Notes under the pieces: generated by a model
Databases searched by the model: none
What the model was told of the DNA's origin: nothing
The model's input: only the letters and a program-made list of their open reading frames with translations
Translations under genes and position numbers: made by a program
NCBI GenBank assembly: GCA_026545225.1
Contig: CM048848.1
Span: 19,880,806-19,944,805, forward strand
Direction: 5' to 3'
DNA: 64,000 bases
DNA from: Cornus controversa
Taxonomy: Eukaryota; Streptophyta; Magnoliopsida; Cornales; Cornaceae
In this document: positions 44,920 through 56,994 of the stretch, piece by piece
How positions within the stretch are numbered: position 1 is the first letter of the stretch
Layout of the letters: the number at the start of each line of letters is the position of its first letter

Positions 44920-45760
44920 CACAAATGGGCTGCACTGCACCATTGCATTCCCTCACACCCAATGAAGCCCAACATTTTGACACTTAGCAAGCAGAATATA
45001 GATATCAGCAATAGGAGTGTGAGATCCAGCAACTGAAGACTTCAAACCCATCATTTGTTGGCAATCACCCTCCACCACAACACCACTGCCAAACAACATT
45101 TCATTGAAAGACCATTGAAAGCAGCTTCAAAATTCAATTCTAACATTCCAGCTTCAGGTAAATCCAATGCATATATCCACCAGCTTAATCCATTGATGCT
45201 TCCATGATAAACCATTTGGAGTACTAAAATCAAATCTGAAAGGAATAAGCTTCATTACCAATTATCCACCCAACAGTCAACCCTTGCTCCATTACCAATT
45301 ATCCACTGCATTCCCTTCCTTGTGACAAATTTTTTTTTTTCGCAGAACACAAACTCTTCAATATCCAAGATGCTCTAGCTGCACAATGTGACTCAAGAAA
45401 GCTGCAGTTTGCAAAGTATTTATTCTTGAAAACTTTAAATAACAAAGAGTCATCCCCCACCTCAAATCTCCACCCAATAACAAAGAGCCTTCTCCTTTTC
45501 CACTCCACCAGAAATTAATAGTTTTACTTCTTAAGAGTTTTACTCTCTTTGGAAGTCTGAAACATGGCATGGAATAATTGGTAGGAGTTGAGAGGACTGA
45601 ATTCACCAAAACTTCTCTCCCAGCCTTTGACATCAGCTCACCTTTCAGCACCAGCATTTTTTGTGAATGCTTCTCTTCCAAAAATTGGAAAGAAGGCAGT
45701 TTTGATCTTCCCAACAAAGAAGGGAGACGTAGGTAGTTATTAGTCCAACCCTCAGTGGTG
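44920..45760 (-). mobile_element. LINE remnant: RT C-terminus, zf-RVT side and RNase H
   Basis: The minus-strand frame 45,717-45,358 reads LGRSKLPSFQFLEEKHSQKM, then SKAGREVLVNSVLSTPTNYS and MPCFRLPK with FWWSGKGEG, the standard thumb/connection of plant L1 LINEs. 45,508-45,299 continues with KVFKNKYFANCSFLES. Near 45,160-44,960 are an LELNFEAAFNG-like RNase H start and a VEGDCQQ-like later motif. Frames are broken. Confidence 0.82.
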
Positions 45761-47394
45761 ATTCTTAGGATTCTTCTCTACTGATTCTCACATGTATTGG
45801 ACACATTTGGTCTGAAAACATACAAGATTTGTCAAAATTAATCATTTTCCCACTGGCAATTCATAAATAATGACTGGAAAATGAGAAGACAAAAACAATG
45901 GTACCATGCATTTATTCAATTCCGAGTGAAGTGTACTATAGAGTATAGCCATAAGGTTACCTCAATGCTTTCAAAACAAAAACTATCAAAATGAAATAAG
46001 AAAATTATCAAAATAAGAAAGCATTTTCACATGATCATGTCAAACAATCAGATTGCAATGCCGTAAGAAATTCTAAAAAAATGACAAGAATGTTGCTAGA
46101 GCTCCAATTAAGGAGATAGAGATAAATGTCTCTACCTTGTCAAAGCTTAGAAAAGTGCATTGCAAAAGTTTTCGAAAACCTGAATGAAAATAGAAATTAA
46201 ATCTCATAAATTGAGCAGAATAACAATAAGAAAGAGAAAATCCCAAATTTCAACTGAAACCAAAACAAAGAGAGAAAACCCCAACTTTCAACTGAAACCA
46301 AAACAATTAGTTGAATAACTATCTAAAGGTCCATCAAGAAGTTTCATGTCAATTTTTTCTTATCAAAAGAATTTTATAATGAGGCAATCATTAGGAGGTC
46401 TGTTGATGCATTGCTTCTTAGGCCGTGATTAGCATTAAAGGGAGGTCTCTTTTTTTCTTCTCTTTTTTCCTGAATATTAAAGGGAGGTCTTTCAAATCCA
46501 AGTTCTGTGAAAACTTATTAGCTATTGTTGTTTATTATCTTGGATGGAGGGGGAACACAAGACTTTTTTAAGAATTCATATAAGGAGAAAGTGGAGACTG
46601 TTAGGCTAAAAATGCAATGGTCTCTCATCATAACTTAGTTGATGGTTAAAAAGGGAGTGGAAGTAAATTTAGTTGCAGCTGATGGATTTGTGCAGGACCT
46701 ATAGTATTATATTATTTGCCTGCCCGCATATTGTACTTAGCTATATGGTGGTTATATTACTGCAGGTTGGTTATCCCCTTGAAGTTGAGTGTATCTAATT
46801 GATTTCATGTGGCTTATCATCATGTTCTTCTTATATGGATGCCCTATTTTCTTAGTCATCTGCCATTTGTGTGGTGTTGTGTCATTGGGATGAATACTCT
46901 TGTAGTTGTTTTACATGGTCTCCACTGGGTTGTTCAAACAGTCCCAGCTCCCCCTTCTCAAAAATAGTACCTCAGACACTGAAATAAAATCTTCATTTAA
47001 ATGCTATCAAACAACTATCCAAGTCAGGATCAAGCATGCAGAAGAAGTGCTTTTCTCACAACAGAATGAAGCTAACAATTATTGATTAGCAATAAAAAGG
47101 AAAAGATACAGCAACAACAACTGTAAAAGTAGAAACACAGACCTTAGATACATTTTTAGGTCCTTGCTAATGTATTGATGTGCATATATTCTATTAAAGG
47201 TTCTTAATTCCTCAGACAGGTAAAAAACAACATCAATAAACTAATCCCATTAAACAAAATGTTAGAGCATTAGAATTGAAGATACTAAAACATGGACCTG
47301 ATTGAATGGATTTTACAAAATCTGCATCTTCCACTTGATTGCACTCTAAATTAGGGAATGATTTGATTGAATATGCTTACATAAACCCAAAAGT

Positions 47395-47431
<37 letters not shown>

Positions 47432-47559
47432 CAACCTTCAAACCACAACACAGAAAGTAGAGTATCTGTTTTCTTACATCAGCTAAAGTATTTAACTTAA
47501 TAGCAGCAACGGAAGGCACATAATTGACAGTAGCAACAACTAATAGCAGAAATACTAAT
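45761..47559. other. Intergenic; TA microsatellite
   Basis: No gene recognised. A TA repeat of about 16 units lies at 47,399-47,430. The segment 46,965-47,090 resembles 52,176-52,300, another duplicated piece of this neighbourhood. Confidence 0.5.
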
Positions 47560-47924
47560 CGAATAAACAATTATAGCAGAAATAGTGGTATAGGTAGAGC
47601 AAAAGCTAGCAACAGCTGAATATATTGATCAGTAGATGCATATACAGAGCGACAACAATGCAACAACACAAATAACTACTTTGATTTAGAAAAATATAAT
47701 CCAGAGGGGATCAACTTTTATAACTACATTTGATTAGGTGCAAAACAACTGAATCTCCAGTCATTTACAATTTAGAAGCAACAAACTAATGTAAAATAAA
47801 GCTGTTTCATTTGCTCTTTACCATTTACAATTTAGATGTGACAAACTGACAGACAAATGACTATGACCAGTAAAATTATTAAATCAAAATGATGAACTAG
47901 GAACCATACAAGCTCATCTTAAAA
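47560..47924. repeat. Duplicated NAC 3' flank
   Basis: Diverged copy of 40,620-40,920. Confidence 0.6.
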
Positions 47925-48690
47925 TAGCAAAACGTTTTCTTGGATTTGATCCATTTTGCCAACTGAAAGTGATGTCTTAAGTACTTTAGAGACAGCATTG
48001 AGGCCTGCCTCCAATTCTGGATCAATGTTGTTTGCAAATAATTAAGTTTCAAAATCAAGGTTCTGCAAAAATGACTCTATCTGCTGGTCTTCTATTGAAC
48101 ATGAAGAGTTCGTTGTAATGCCATCAAACGGTTTAGTCCCATGTGCTGGCAGCGGTTGATTGTGATAAACCCATGGGAAGAACTCATCCTTAAAAACCAG
48201 CTTATAAGGAGAGGGTGCCCATGTGTATATACACTGCACATTCCAAATGTACCCAGGCAATGTGGGACTATACTAACAGATTGGACGTTGCAGTTGCTTC
48301 AAATGATGCATTAAGTAGCTGATGAGCCATTGTTACAGATTGATCATATAAACAGTGATATCCTTGCATATTAGTATCAAAGTTTTCAGGAGTAGAGGCC
48401 TGAGAATACCCCATCTTCTTGTGAGTTGGGTTTTCTTCTTTGGATACCACATGCTTCTTTTGTTCCAAGTACCCAGCACATGACCAATCAGTGTACCCAA
48501 GATCATAATCAATAGCTCCAGGATGAGCCTCATGCTTGGGTGCTCTCTTGAGACATTTAGAATCATCTCTTTTAATTTTGCAAAGAAAATAATCATCATG
48601 ATCTTGTAGTTGTAGCCCATCCAAACTGAGACCACCCAGTGACTACTCATGCATAATCCAATGACCCCGAGGCTAACCCTAAGTTTAGCT
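47925..48690 (-). pseudogene. NAC pseudogene lacking the DNA-binding core
   Basis: The minus-strand frame 48,624-48,268 reads MDGLQLQDHDDYFLCKIKRD onward, equal to NAC subdomain E and the tail of the intact gene. A diverged HWIMHEYSL-like start is just upstream in another frame. Only one 45-residue tail repeat unit is partly kept (MQGYHCLYDQSVTMAHQLL). About 220 bases at 48,042-48,262 are inserted, coding in frame for an unrelated stretch ending ESFLQNLDFET. The end matches the intact gene's DQIQEN-LLF. Subdomains A to C are missing, so it cannot bind DNA. Confidence 0.85.
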
Positions 48691-49849
48691 AGTAGTAGAG
48701 TGCTGTTATATTGCCTCTTCAAGTGTAAGGAAAGTACTAGGAAATAAGTAATAGACTTTCCGAGTGCAAAATGATTGGCTAATTAAAACATTTCTTCACA
48801 CAAAGTATTTTTTATTTTTATTCTCTTTCCATTCTTGGAAAGTAATGATGGCCGGTATGTAAAAATAGAGTATATATATAACATGGATGCATGCACATCT
48901 ATTACCTGGAGTTTGTTTGGTTTGGGAGCAGAATGTACAACTGTTTAATTAGTTTCCTAATTTGTTTCTTATATATCTCATTAATTACTCAACAGTTGTG
49001 CACAAGAAACTCTACAGTGGATTTGAGATCAACCTCAAGTTGATTCAAGTTATGAGCAACAATGTTCATGAACCGTTGTTCAGTCTCATGAAAAAGATAC
49101 AATAGAAGATGCAAGAGCTTCAAAATCTGCTCTAAGCCCTATAATTCTTTGTAACCTAATCAATAAACCAATTTCAATATCTTTCTCGTAGGATAGTGAA
49201 TTCGAGCTCCTCAAGTAGATGGTTTTTGCAAACATGAAATTGGATCTATCCAAGAGTGAAACATTAACAATGCAATTCTTAGTGGCCATTTCACATTTGT
49301 TTGATGGTAATTAAATGTTTTTTTTGGTATTAATGCATAGTTTGTCATTTTAGAGTATTTCAGGTGTTCAATTTTTTCTTTAATCATTGGTAGAAAAGTC
49401 AAACCAACATTGCCTTGCAAACACTGCACCATTATACTGGAACAGAATTTTGGCTAGAATACTTACATTATTAATGTTAACATTCAATTGGTTATACATT
49501 GTTTCTATGTTTAACTATGTGTGTGTGTGAGGTAATAGTGTGGAGCACATTGGAGAGTTCAATTTTCATGTTTTCTTTGATAAATTTTGTGAGCTTGGCT
49601 CGATAAAATTTGATAAATATATATTCAAGCATCACTTGAACTTGACTCATACCAAGAAACCGTTATTTGAGTTAAGCTCGTTTAGCCAACCCCGAGCTCA
49701 AACTAAAGTTCAAGAAGGTGATAATGCCATCTTCTTTCCCTCTAGTTAAAGATTTTATTCATAACATTAGTTTTCCATGTTTTAGTAGAATGATTGATCA
49801 AATCTGCCACCCAAATTGCTGTATCTCTTTGGTGCACAGAGGAACAATA
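48691..49849. other. Intergenic with LTR-related pieces
   Basis: 48,985-49,160 resembles 39,685-39,890 of the Copia-like LTR. 49,435-49,560 resembles 53,515-53,660 (ATTATTAATGTTAACATTCA and a TG repeat). No gene. Confidence 0.5.
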
Positions 49850-49970
49850 GGACTCTTCCATACCCAAGATGCTCTTGCTGCACAATGGGCCTCAAGAAAG
49901 TTTCAGTTTGCAAAGTATATATGCTTGAAAACTTTAAATAACAATGACTCATCCCCCAAGATTGTATGTG
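49850..49970 (-). mobile_element. Small LINE fragment
   Basis: Matches 45,356-45,461 closely (AAGATGCTCT(T/A)GCTGCACAATG, TGAAAACTTTAAATAACAA). It is a second copy of part of the LINE remnant at 44,920-45,760. Confidence 0.7.
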
Positions 49971-50340
49971 GTAAGGTGGCTCAAACTAGTTTTGGCACAC
50001 ATGTAAGAGTCTTCAAAATTGTAAGTTTACGAAAATACTTGCTTCAGCGGTCACTTTCTTCAACCAAGATCAGTAAAATGATATAAATACAAGGAAGACA
50101 TGGCTAGTCAAGATGATTAGGAGTTTTAATTTACCTTATAACCTGAGCTGAGAGTTCAACAATGGTCTCAATAACTCATGAGTTTTCTTTTATTTTTTTA
50201 AAAATGTTTTACATTTCAAATATAGCACTGATTTCCAGTGGTTTGGTTCATGGAACAACCATTTTTCCATTTCTATTAATCAATAAGCTCTTTCAAATTT
50301 GTATTCATGAATCTGGTATATGTGAATTTGTTATCATTGA
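49971..50340. other. Intergenic, nothing recognised
   Basis: No gene or repeat recognised. Confidence 0.5.
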
Positions 50341-50359
50341 TTGGTAAAGGTTTATGTTT

Positions 50360-51075
50360 CTTAGAAATGGTCTTGAGTACTTAGCCTTTGATGAATAACT
50401 AGCCATAAAATAGAAGTGCATCTGGGAATAGTATTTGGAAACCAAACTGTGATCCCAACTGACTCTGCTACAAAAAATGCTGAAGGAACTGATAAGCTGA
50501 AGTAGTAGTGAATCCACCATTGGGATTTAGAGTCCAAGAAATGTAATCCGAGCCATGCCTTGATGATGGCAGAAGAAGTAGACATGTTTCTGATCAGATG
50601 AAGGAGCTAAGCAGTACTGGACAAAGCAACAGGCCAATTCTGTTGATCATTATAGATGATGGAGCAAACTTTGGCAGACTTGAGCACTCCACATTCTGAA
50701 ATTGTTCTAGAAGAATAAATGGGAATGCAAAGGACCATATGATGCCAATTGTCAAAACACATTGATGTGAGGTTTCCATCTCCAATATTGTGTTTAACAC
50801 AACCTCTAAGTCTCTCTTAGTTGAATCAACTTCATCCAAAACCAAGAACAGTCTTGAGGGGCATGAATTTCCCATAAACTCTTGCCTTTAAGCAGAAAAC
50901 TGTGAACCGATTTGGTCCAAACTGAGTTTGTAGAAGGATTACACAGCTTCCATAAGTAAAGCTTGTATATAGATATATATATTATGTCCCCGAGAAAAAG
51001 AGAAGATAGAGCTGATAAGTATAATTTGTAAAGGAGAGGCACACCTCTCTGTATAGCCTTGTATTGCACTTCTAT
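50360..51075 (-). mobile_element. LINE remnant, RT-to-zf-RVT region
   Basis: On the minus strand, LWKLCNPSTNSVWTKSVHSF and LLKGKSLWEIHAPQDCSWFW lie at 50,990-50,830. An IGDGNLTSMCFDNWHHM-like stretch follows in a shifted frame near 50,780, and ILWLVIHQRLSTQDHF, the zf-RVT start, near 50,400. This is the usual order in plant L1 LINEs. Frames are broken. Confidence 0.78.
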
Positions 51076-51199
51076 AGCTGATGCAGTTTACCTTGCAAAC
51101 TAAAAAGATAAAATAGTACCTCGGACATTACCAACATTATCCATTTCAAGAGTTATGGGGAGGACTCAAGACAAACCTAACCTTTTGTATTTCAGAAAG

Positions 51200-51790
51200 T
51201 GTTTGTTTTGAGCTGCCTGATATTGAGTTGAGAAACAAGATAGTCATCCTCAAACAAATATGGAACATTCTTATTGCTAACTCCCAATCTATATTTGATC
51301 AAGAGGCAAAGTTTCTGGAATTTGAAGCCATCACCTTACAACTCTTGGGAATGGAAGAAAGTTTGACACCAGGTTATGGTTTGATTCATGGCATCCCCTT
51401 GGGCCTTTGATCTGCAGAACCTCTCAAGAAAAGATTTCAGCTGCTGGTCTAAATCTGTGTAATAAGGTCAAGTCTATAACCAGAAACAATCATATCAGGT
51501 TTAATGACCCCACGACCCTTCCTGCTCTCAACCCTCTTGTCAAAGATAAGATTATTTGGGTTCCTTCCCCCAACCTTAATTTCTCTTTTGCCCACACCTA
51601 CCACTCCCTTGGTTTAAAGCTGTTTGGTTCAAACATGCTATACCTAGACACTCTTTCATCCTCTGGTTAGCTGCAAACTACAGACTACAAGCCTTGGACA
51701 GACCATCTGTGGCTTTTATTCATTTTCCCAACTATTGTTTCCTATTGAATCTACCTGTCAATTATTCCTTGGATGATCCTTCTCTAATAT
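51200..51790 (+). mobile_element. LINE remnant in the opposite orientation
   Basis: The plus strand reads LRNKIVILKQIWNILIANSQ (51,230), then a GNGRKFDTRLWFDSWHPLGP-like stretch near 51,350, then FKHAIPRHSFILWLAANYRL and QALDRPSVAF near 51,650. It covers the same LINE region as 50,360-51,075 but faces the other way, with only about 125 bases between them. Confidence 0.78.
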
Positions 51791-52639
51791 CATATGAAAA
51801 TTAGGTTAGGTTCAATGTAGAGCCTACATTAATCCCCCATCATGTTAATGGAGCTCACTGCTTGATTGGGTGGCATACAATTGGGGTGCAGTAGGAAATA
51901 TCACTCACACTGTCAACAGACTTCTGTTTCATTGCAGTATATACTGCATTTAGGAACTCATACTGCTCGCCCCATTAGTTAATTGGCCAAATTAAAGAAT
52001 TGGTTAGATGCAGAATGTGCCCTATTAAATTCAAAGATACCAGAGAATCCAAGTGGCAGAGTTCATGCATTCATTCTAACAAATAGCAGAGTCCTAAGTG
52101 GCTCTGTCTGCTCATAGTGTGCTTAATGCTTTTGACCCTTGACTGCTGTTTTTCTAAGCTTGCTCGAATTCAAAAGTAGCACTTTAGACACCAATAAAAT
52201 CTTCATTACCATGATAACATACAACTATCAATGTCAATTAAGCACGCAGAAGAAATGATCCTTACACCACTGAATGAAGCTGCAATCATTGATTAACAAT
52301 TTTTCCGGTTTAGTCCCAACCTCATTTTACAATATCTCATCCATCAGTTACTCCGTACTTTGTCCTAACTGACAACCAATTACATGGAAGCCTCTCACCA
52401 AATTTGAGATTTTTTAAGATAAAGGTAGATTGTATAAATGAGGAAACTATACCAAAATGGCCAAGAGGCAACAAACCACAAGGGTGGCCAAAGTTACACA
52501 AGCACCAAAGATAGCCAAGAAGGTGAAAAAGACTAAAAACAGCCAAAAAAATCAGCAGCAAGCTGAGAAATCCCCAAATCCATCAGCTCATAAGGAAATA
52601 CAAGATAAAACCTAAGAACATAAGGAGAAAAAATGATCA
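51791..52639. other. Intergenic, nothing recognised
   Basis: Contains the segment related to 46,965-47,090. No gene. Confidence 0.5.
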
Positions 52640-53100
52640 GTTTCTCAAAGCAAATTCTATAAATCATTTAAAGCTATTATGAGGCATTTGGATCTAAGCA
52701 AAGACTGTCTATATATAGACTTCAGAAGCAGGGCAGCCATCTTCCATATGTAATCAACAATAGAGATAACAGTGAGGCAAAGAAATCGAGCATAAGAATT
52801 CCAAATATAACGATGACAAATTAACTGAATCTCAGATTGAGGAAGGCTCCATTCTTGCTTTAACACAGGTTCTCTTGAGTAATTTAACAAACTCAGTGTT
52901 TCCCTTATAGCTGTTAGAGTAGAATCTCAGATTCCTCTCCCTCCATAGCACATAACAGTAGCAGCAAATTGAGATAAGCTTGGATAGTAAGTTTTTTAAT
53001 GTTCTGCCTTTCAGGTTCACACTACCGTATGGGATCAATATAAGTTGAACTATATAACTACATGGCCATTCAGCTCCATCTAAATCAAGCATGCATATAA
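52640..53100 (-). mobile_element. LINE 3'-end fragment
   Basis: The minus-strand frame 53,092-52,832 reads LDGAEWPCSYIVQLILIPYG, CCYCYVLWRERNLRFYSNSY and FVKLLKRTCVKARMEPSSI, and a second frame continues to 52,657. Its upstream half is duplicated at 40,193-40,412; this copy extends further into the LINE 3' end. Confidence 0.78.
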
Positions 53101-53606
53101 GTAGAGTAATTGCAACAAATTAAAGATAGTAAAAATAAGAATAATACTAGTAATAAACAAACTTTCACTAATGTAGAACAAAACACTACGGAGGTGTTTT
53201 GGTCATTCTTTTCATTAATAATGAAAAAAAAGAAGAAAAAGAAGAAAAAAAATTTAAAACAAGTTTAGTGTGTGTGCTCTTTAGAGTGATCTTTTCAAAA
53301 AAGAAAAAAATTAAATTTACTCTGCTACTCCATTTTACTCTTCTTCTTCTATTTCAAATTTTGAGTCTGTTCATTCCAAATTCATGTTATTGATCTGAGT
53401 TGTGTTTATTGCTCTTTGTATTTGCAGTCAATTTTACCAACACTAATCAATAAATCAATGCCATTATCTTTCTTGAAGGATAATAATACTTCCACCATTG
53501 TCGAAGTGAATTCCATTATATTGGAACAGTTAATTTTGGCTACAATATCCTACATTATTAATGTTAACATTCAATTGTTTATACATTGTTCCTGTTTTTA
53601 AGCACC

Positions 53607-53643
<37 letters not shown>

Positions 53644-53660
53644 AACACAATGGAGAGATC
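53101..53660. repeat. LTR-tail relative and TG microsatellite
   Basis: 53,318-53,390 resembles the end of the Copia-like LTR at 40,098-40,160. A TG repeat of about 15 units lies at 53,612-53,641. Confidence 0.55.
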
Positions 53661-53699
53661 AATTTTCATGTATCACACACACAACGAAAAAACTCATTT

Positions 53700-54288
53700 T
53701 AGAAGCTGCAAAGTATTATTAATACATGGAATGTTTATATTTCCACAAAAAGTTGCTGGAATACAGAGGCAACTTACAAGCCTGCAAAGTTGGAAATGTA
53801 ACTACAAGAAGTAAATTGGAGATGCTCTCTCACAATCAAGCTAGTTCAACTAGGAAGTTGCCTGTGGTAAATCAACTGGTGCCCAAGGCCTTCCAAGTGA
53901 ATAAGCATTTCTTGATCAGAATGGTAACTTACAACACAAAGAACACTAAATCTAAATTATGAGAAAATTCCAATTCCAAACAGCCATTGCGCGGGGTAGT
54001 CCCCCAACAGAAATGGAGGCCCCATATCAATCAACAGTCTCAAAGCAACCAATACAACCCCCACCGCCATTAAACTGCTGCCTGATCAGAAAGCATGCTC
54101 TTCCGCCATTTCCAGTAACTTGCTCTCATTGGATCCATACGTTCCAAGACGGAACAAACTGATTTTGCCAATTCTGATTCTGGTGGATCAGATTCTGTAT
54201 TCAGAGCATCTACAGCATCTTTGAAGTCTTGGCTTGGTTGGAAACCAAGGGATAGAAGATCCAACAGCGTGATGCCATGATAAATCTG
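53700..54288 (-). CDS. Last exon and 3' UTR of an unrecognised gene
   Basis: On the minus strand an AATATCAG acceptor (about 54,286-54,293) is followed by an open frame reading IYHGITLLDLLSLGFQPSQD, FKDAVDALNTESDPPESELA, KSVCSVLERMDPMRASYWKW and RKSMLSDQAAV to a stop at 54,070. Composition and the absence of low complexity look like a real conserved exon, but I do not recognise the family. The following 350 bases look like a 3' UTR. Earlier exons are not in the intervening 650 bases, so they would have to lie beyond the retrotransposon at 54,943. It may be a gene interrupted in an intron, or a fragment. Confidence 0.5.
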
Positions 54289-54942
54289 ATATTAATTCAT
54301 TAGTCATTCAAAATACTGGGAAAATGTTTGGACCGGTGATAATGCCAGCTTTAGCAAGAAGTACTACAAGATAAATCAGGAAGAGGGAGAAGGGTGGGAG
54401 AGAGGCTTACCAAAAAAATAAAAAAGAAATGAATCAAAGAAAACCACCATGCACCTTGCAATTAAAACGAACAATCGTAAACTTTGCAAGTTGTTCATAG
54501 TTGTTTGTAATTTTAGAAAAAGAAAACATAGTTACAATCAAATTATATATGGCATAGCATGTTATGAATGCTGAATATAAGATTTGTGTTTGTAACTGAA
54601 AGCATTTTGCAAAAACTAGAAAGTTTTTCCAAATGGAGCAGCTACCCATCAAATTCCACAAGGATCCAACCCAACAAGGGATCTCTATAAAAAAAACTTG
54701 AGAATTATGGTATCTTTTTGGCTTTAGTTTTTTGAAGTAGGTATTTAAAATATTTGCGATAAACACAGATACAATCATTTTGGAAAGTTTTTTCAAATGG
54801 AGTTACGTAGCTAACCAACCATCAAACTTCACAAGGATATCCAAAAGCCCACAAGGGATTTTTATCAGACCAGTGTAAACTTTATATACATGCCTCCATG
54901 GTTTCTTGTTTATTCAAGTTTTTGTCTTGAAAAGAATAAAGT
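54289..54942 (-). other. Possible intron up to the retrotransposon
   Basis: AT-rich, with a diverged internal repeat of TCACAAGGAT(C)CAA and ATCAAA(T/C)TTC (54,648 and 54,823). Ends in AAAGT, the likely left target duplication of the retrotransposon. Confidence 0.4.
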
Positions 54943-55323
54943 TGTAAGGACCGTGACCATTTTTGGCCAGTTTTCTTGAATTTTCATTTAATCGTCATAT
55001 TAAGACATTAAATGATGGTATATGTGTTTTAAATGTAAAATGCATGTTTAGATAACTTATTTAAGGTTTGGAGAAGTTTTTGGAGCGTTTGACAAAAGTT
55101 GACTTTTTCGGGTCCGGTCAACCTAGGGGTGCGGGCCCCGTGGGCCCAGAAAATCCAAAAGTCTCGGAATGACCTCAAATTTTGAGGATAGCTTAAATAA
55201 AATATTTGACGCGCAACGGAATTGATTTCGTGTCAATCGGAGTTACGGAACTCCGAAAATGAGCCCGGGAAGGTTTAGTGAAAAGGTGATGGCATACTTG
55301 TAATTATGAGTAGGTCATTTAGG

Positions 55324-55332
55324 CTATAAATA
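55324..55332 (+). promoter_or_regulatory. LTR TATA box
   Basis: CTATAAATA within AGGCTATAAATAGCC, about 380 bases into the LTR. It is the best candidate RNA polymerase II start region, with transcription probably starting some 30 bases downstream. The same box is at 62,363-62,371. Confidence 0.7.
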
Positions 55333-56088
55333 GCCATGAGATCTCAGCCATTATCACTATCTTCTCCCAGCCGTGTAAGCATCTATACATATATATGCAT
55401 AGCTTCTTCATCTTCTTCCTTTCTTCATGAATTTTGAGGGGCTTCGGGTGAGAGTTTGATTTTGCCGAAGAAGGAAGAAATGATCTACGCATTGAGAGCT
55501 TGAGATTGATCGGTCCAAAATCATTTTTGGAGAAGGTTGATCTTTTGGGTGAGATTTGGGGGAATTCAATTGGAAGCTCTTCCAATTTGAGGTAGGGATG
55601 TTTAACTCATAAAATTCGGGATTCTTGTGAGTATATTGGTTGTCTATGACAACCAATTGGTTATGTGGAGTAAATAGATGTTCCTCAATGTTCAAGCATG
55701 TTATTTTATATCATTAAATGTGCTATAATGTTGGTTGATATGATGGTATGCTTATAAATGCCTTAGAGAAATTTATGAGCATGTTGGGGTTGATTTATGA
55801 ATTTATATTGGTGGATTCATGTATAATTGCGAGGGTGATTTCATGTGTTTGATAAATTGCTTTAAAAACATTGTGAAGGATGTGTGCTATGTGAAATGTA
55901 GAGGTGTGAAGCATGTTCATTGTAAATGCATATAATGCCTAAATGGGAGATTGTTTAAGTGTGATTGTTGGATGCCTTATTGGTTGCAAATTGTGAATGT
56001 ACATTTGATAAAATTGTGGGGTTCATTTTCATTGGCATGGTGAGGGAGGCAAGCAATGTGAACGGTGGAATCCATTCGGTAAAACGGC

Positions 56089-56212
56089 GAGGTATTCCGG
56101 TAAAGGTAACCCTCGTGAGGTATTCCGGTCAAGGTACCCTCATGGATTGATGTGTAGTGAGGTATTCCGGTAAAGGTAACCCTCAAGAGGTATTCCGGTA
56201 AAGGTAACCCTC
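56089..56212 (+). repeat. 26-bp tandem motif in the LTR
   Basis: Four copies of GAGGTATTCCGGTAAAGGTA followed by ACCCTC, at 56,089, 56,117, 56,159 and 56,187, with variable spacing. Mirrored in the 3' LTR at 63,128-63,251. Confidence 0.9.
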
Positions 56213-56994
56213 TATAGGTGGGATTGGTTGTCCATGGGGATTGGAGACCAATATGTGGGAAGGATGAGGGAGTCGTGCATATCATGTTGCATTCTACCTT
56301 GTTTGTGATATGGTTGTGTGTGTGCATGAATTTCCAATATGTTAAATGCAAAATGTATGGTTACGTGGTGCTCACGGAGTTGGTGGAATTATGTTTTAAA
56401 TGTTTCTACTGAGCTTGTGGTTGCTCATCCCATGTGGATTAATATTTTTCAGGAAATGGAAAGGAGGTGATGGAGACTCCCCAATAGTACATTGGCGTGG
56501 AGTGGTTTTGGTCATTTTAAAGACTTTATGTTGTTTTGTTGGAATGCATGTCCGGATTGTGGACCATATGCATGATATGAATATGTAAAGACCATTTGTT
56601 TTCCGAAAACATGTATTATTGGTGCTTTACGGTTTCATGCACTTAAATCTAAATTTTTGGTGTATGTGGTTTGTGACTTGTAATTTTGCACAATGTGTGT
56701 ATATGGAAAGAGAACTGTGTTAGCTTCGTTTTGATGGGTCATGGGCCATGTTTCGATTTATATTGAGAAAGATAGGCATGTTTGGTTGCAAGGGTGGAAA
56801 ACCTGACCTACACCCACTAAATTGAGTATAACTTGAGTTGTGGTTGGTATTTTTGAATGATTCAAATTGGGTTAGAAACTAGACATCTTGAGGATGATCC
56901 ATGTCAAATTTCAGGTCAAACGGGATTACGGATTGTGAGATATTAGCATTTGAAGTCAGGTTGAGGAGTGCTGTCAAAATTTCGGAACTGGTGC

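Noticed and set aside
53726..53962. Plus-strand frame reading SKLEMLSHNQASSTRKLPVV
   Set aside because: Some gene-like character, but no recognised domain, and it lies opposite what looks like the 3' UTR of the minus-strand exon at 54,070; left unassigned.
55319..55695. Minus-strand frames of 88 and 95 codons, also at 62,358-62,734
   Set aside because: They lie inside the LTRs, are identical because the LTRs are, and have no domain.
56089..56212. Regularly repeated 26-bp motif considered as a CRISPR-like array
   Set aside because: Spacers are 2-17 bases, the context is a plant LTR and there are no cas genes.
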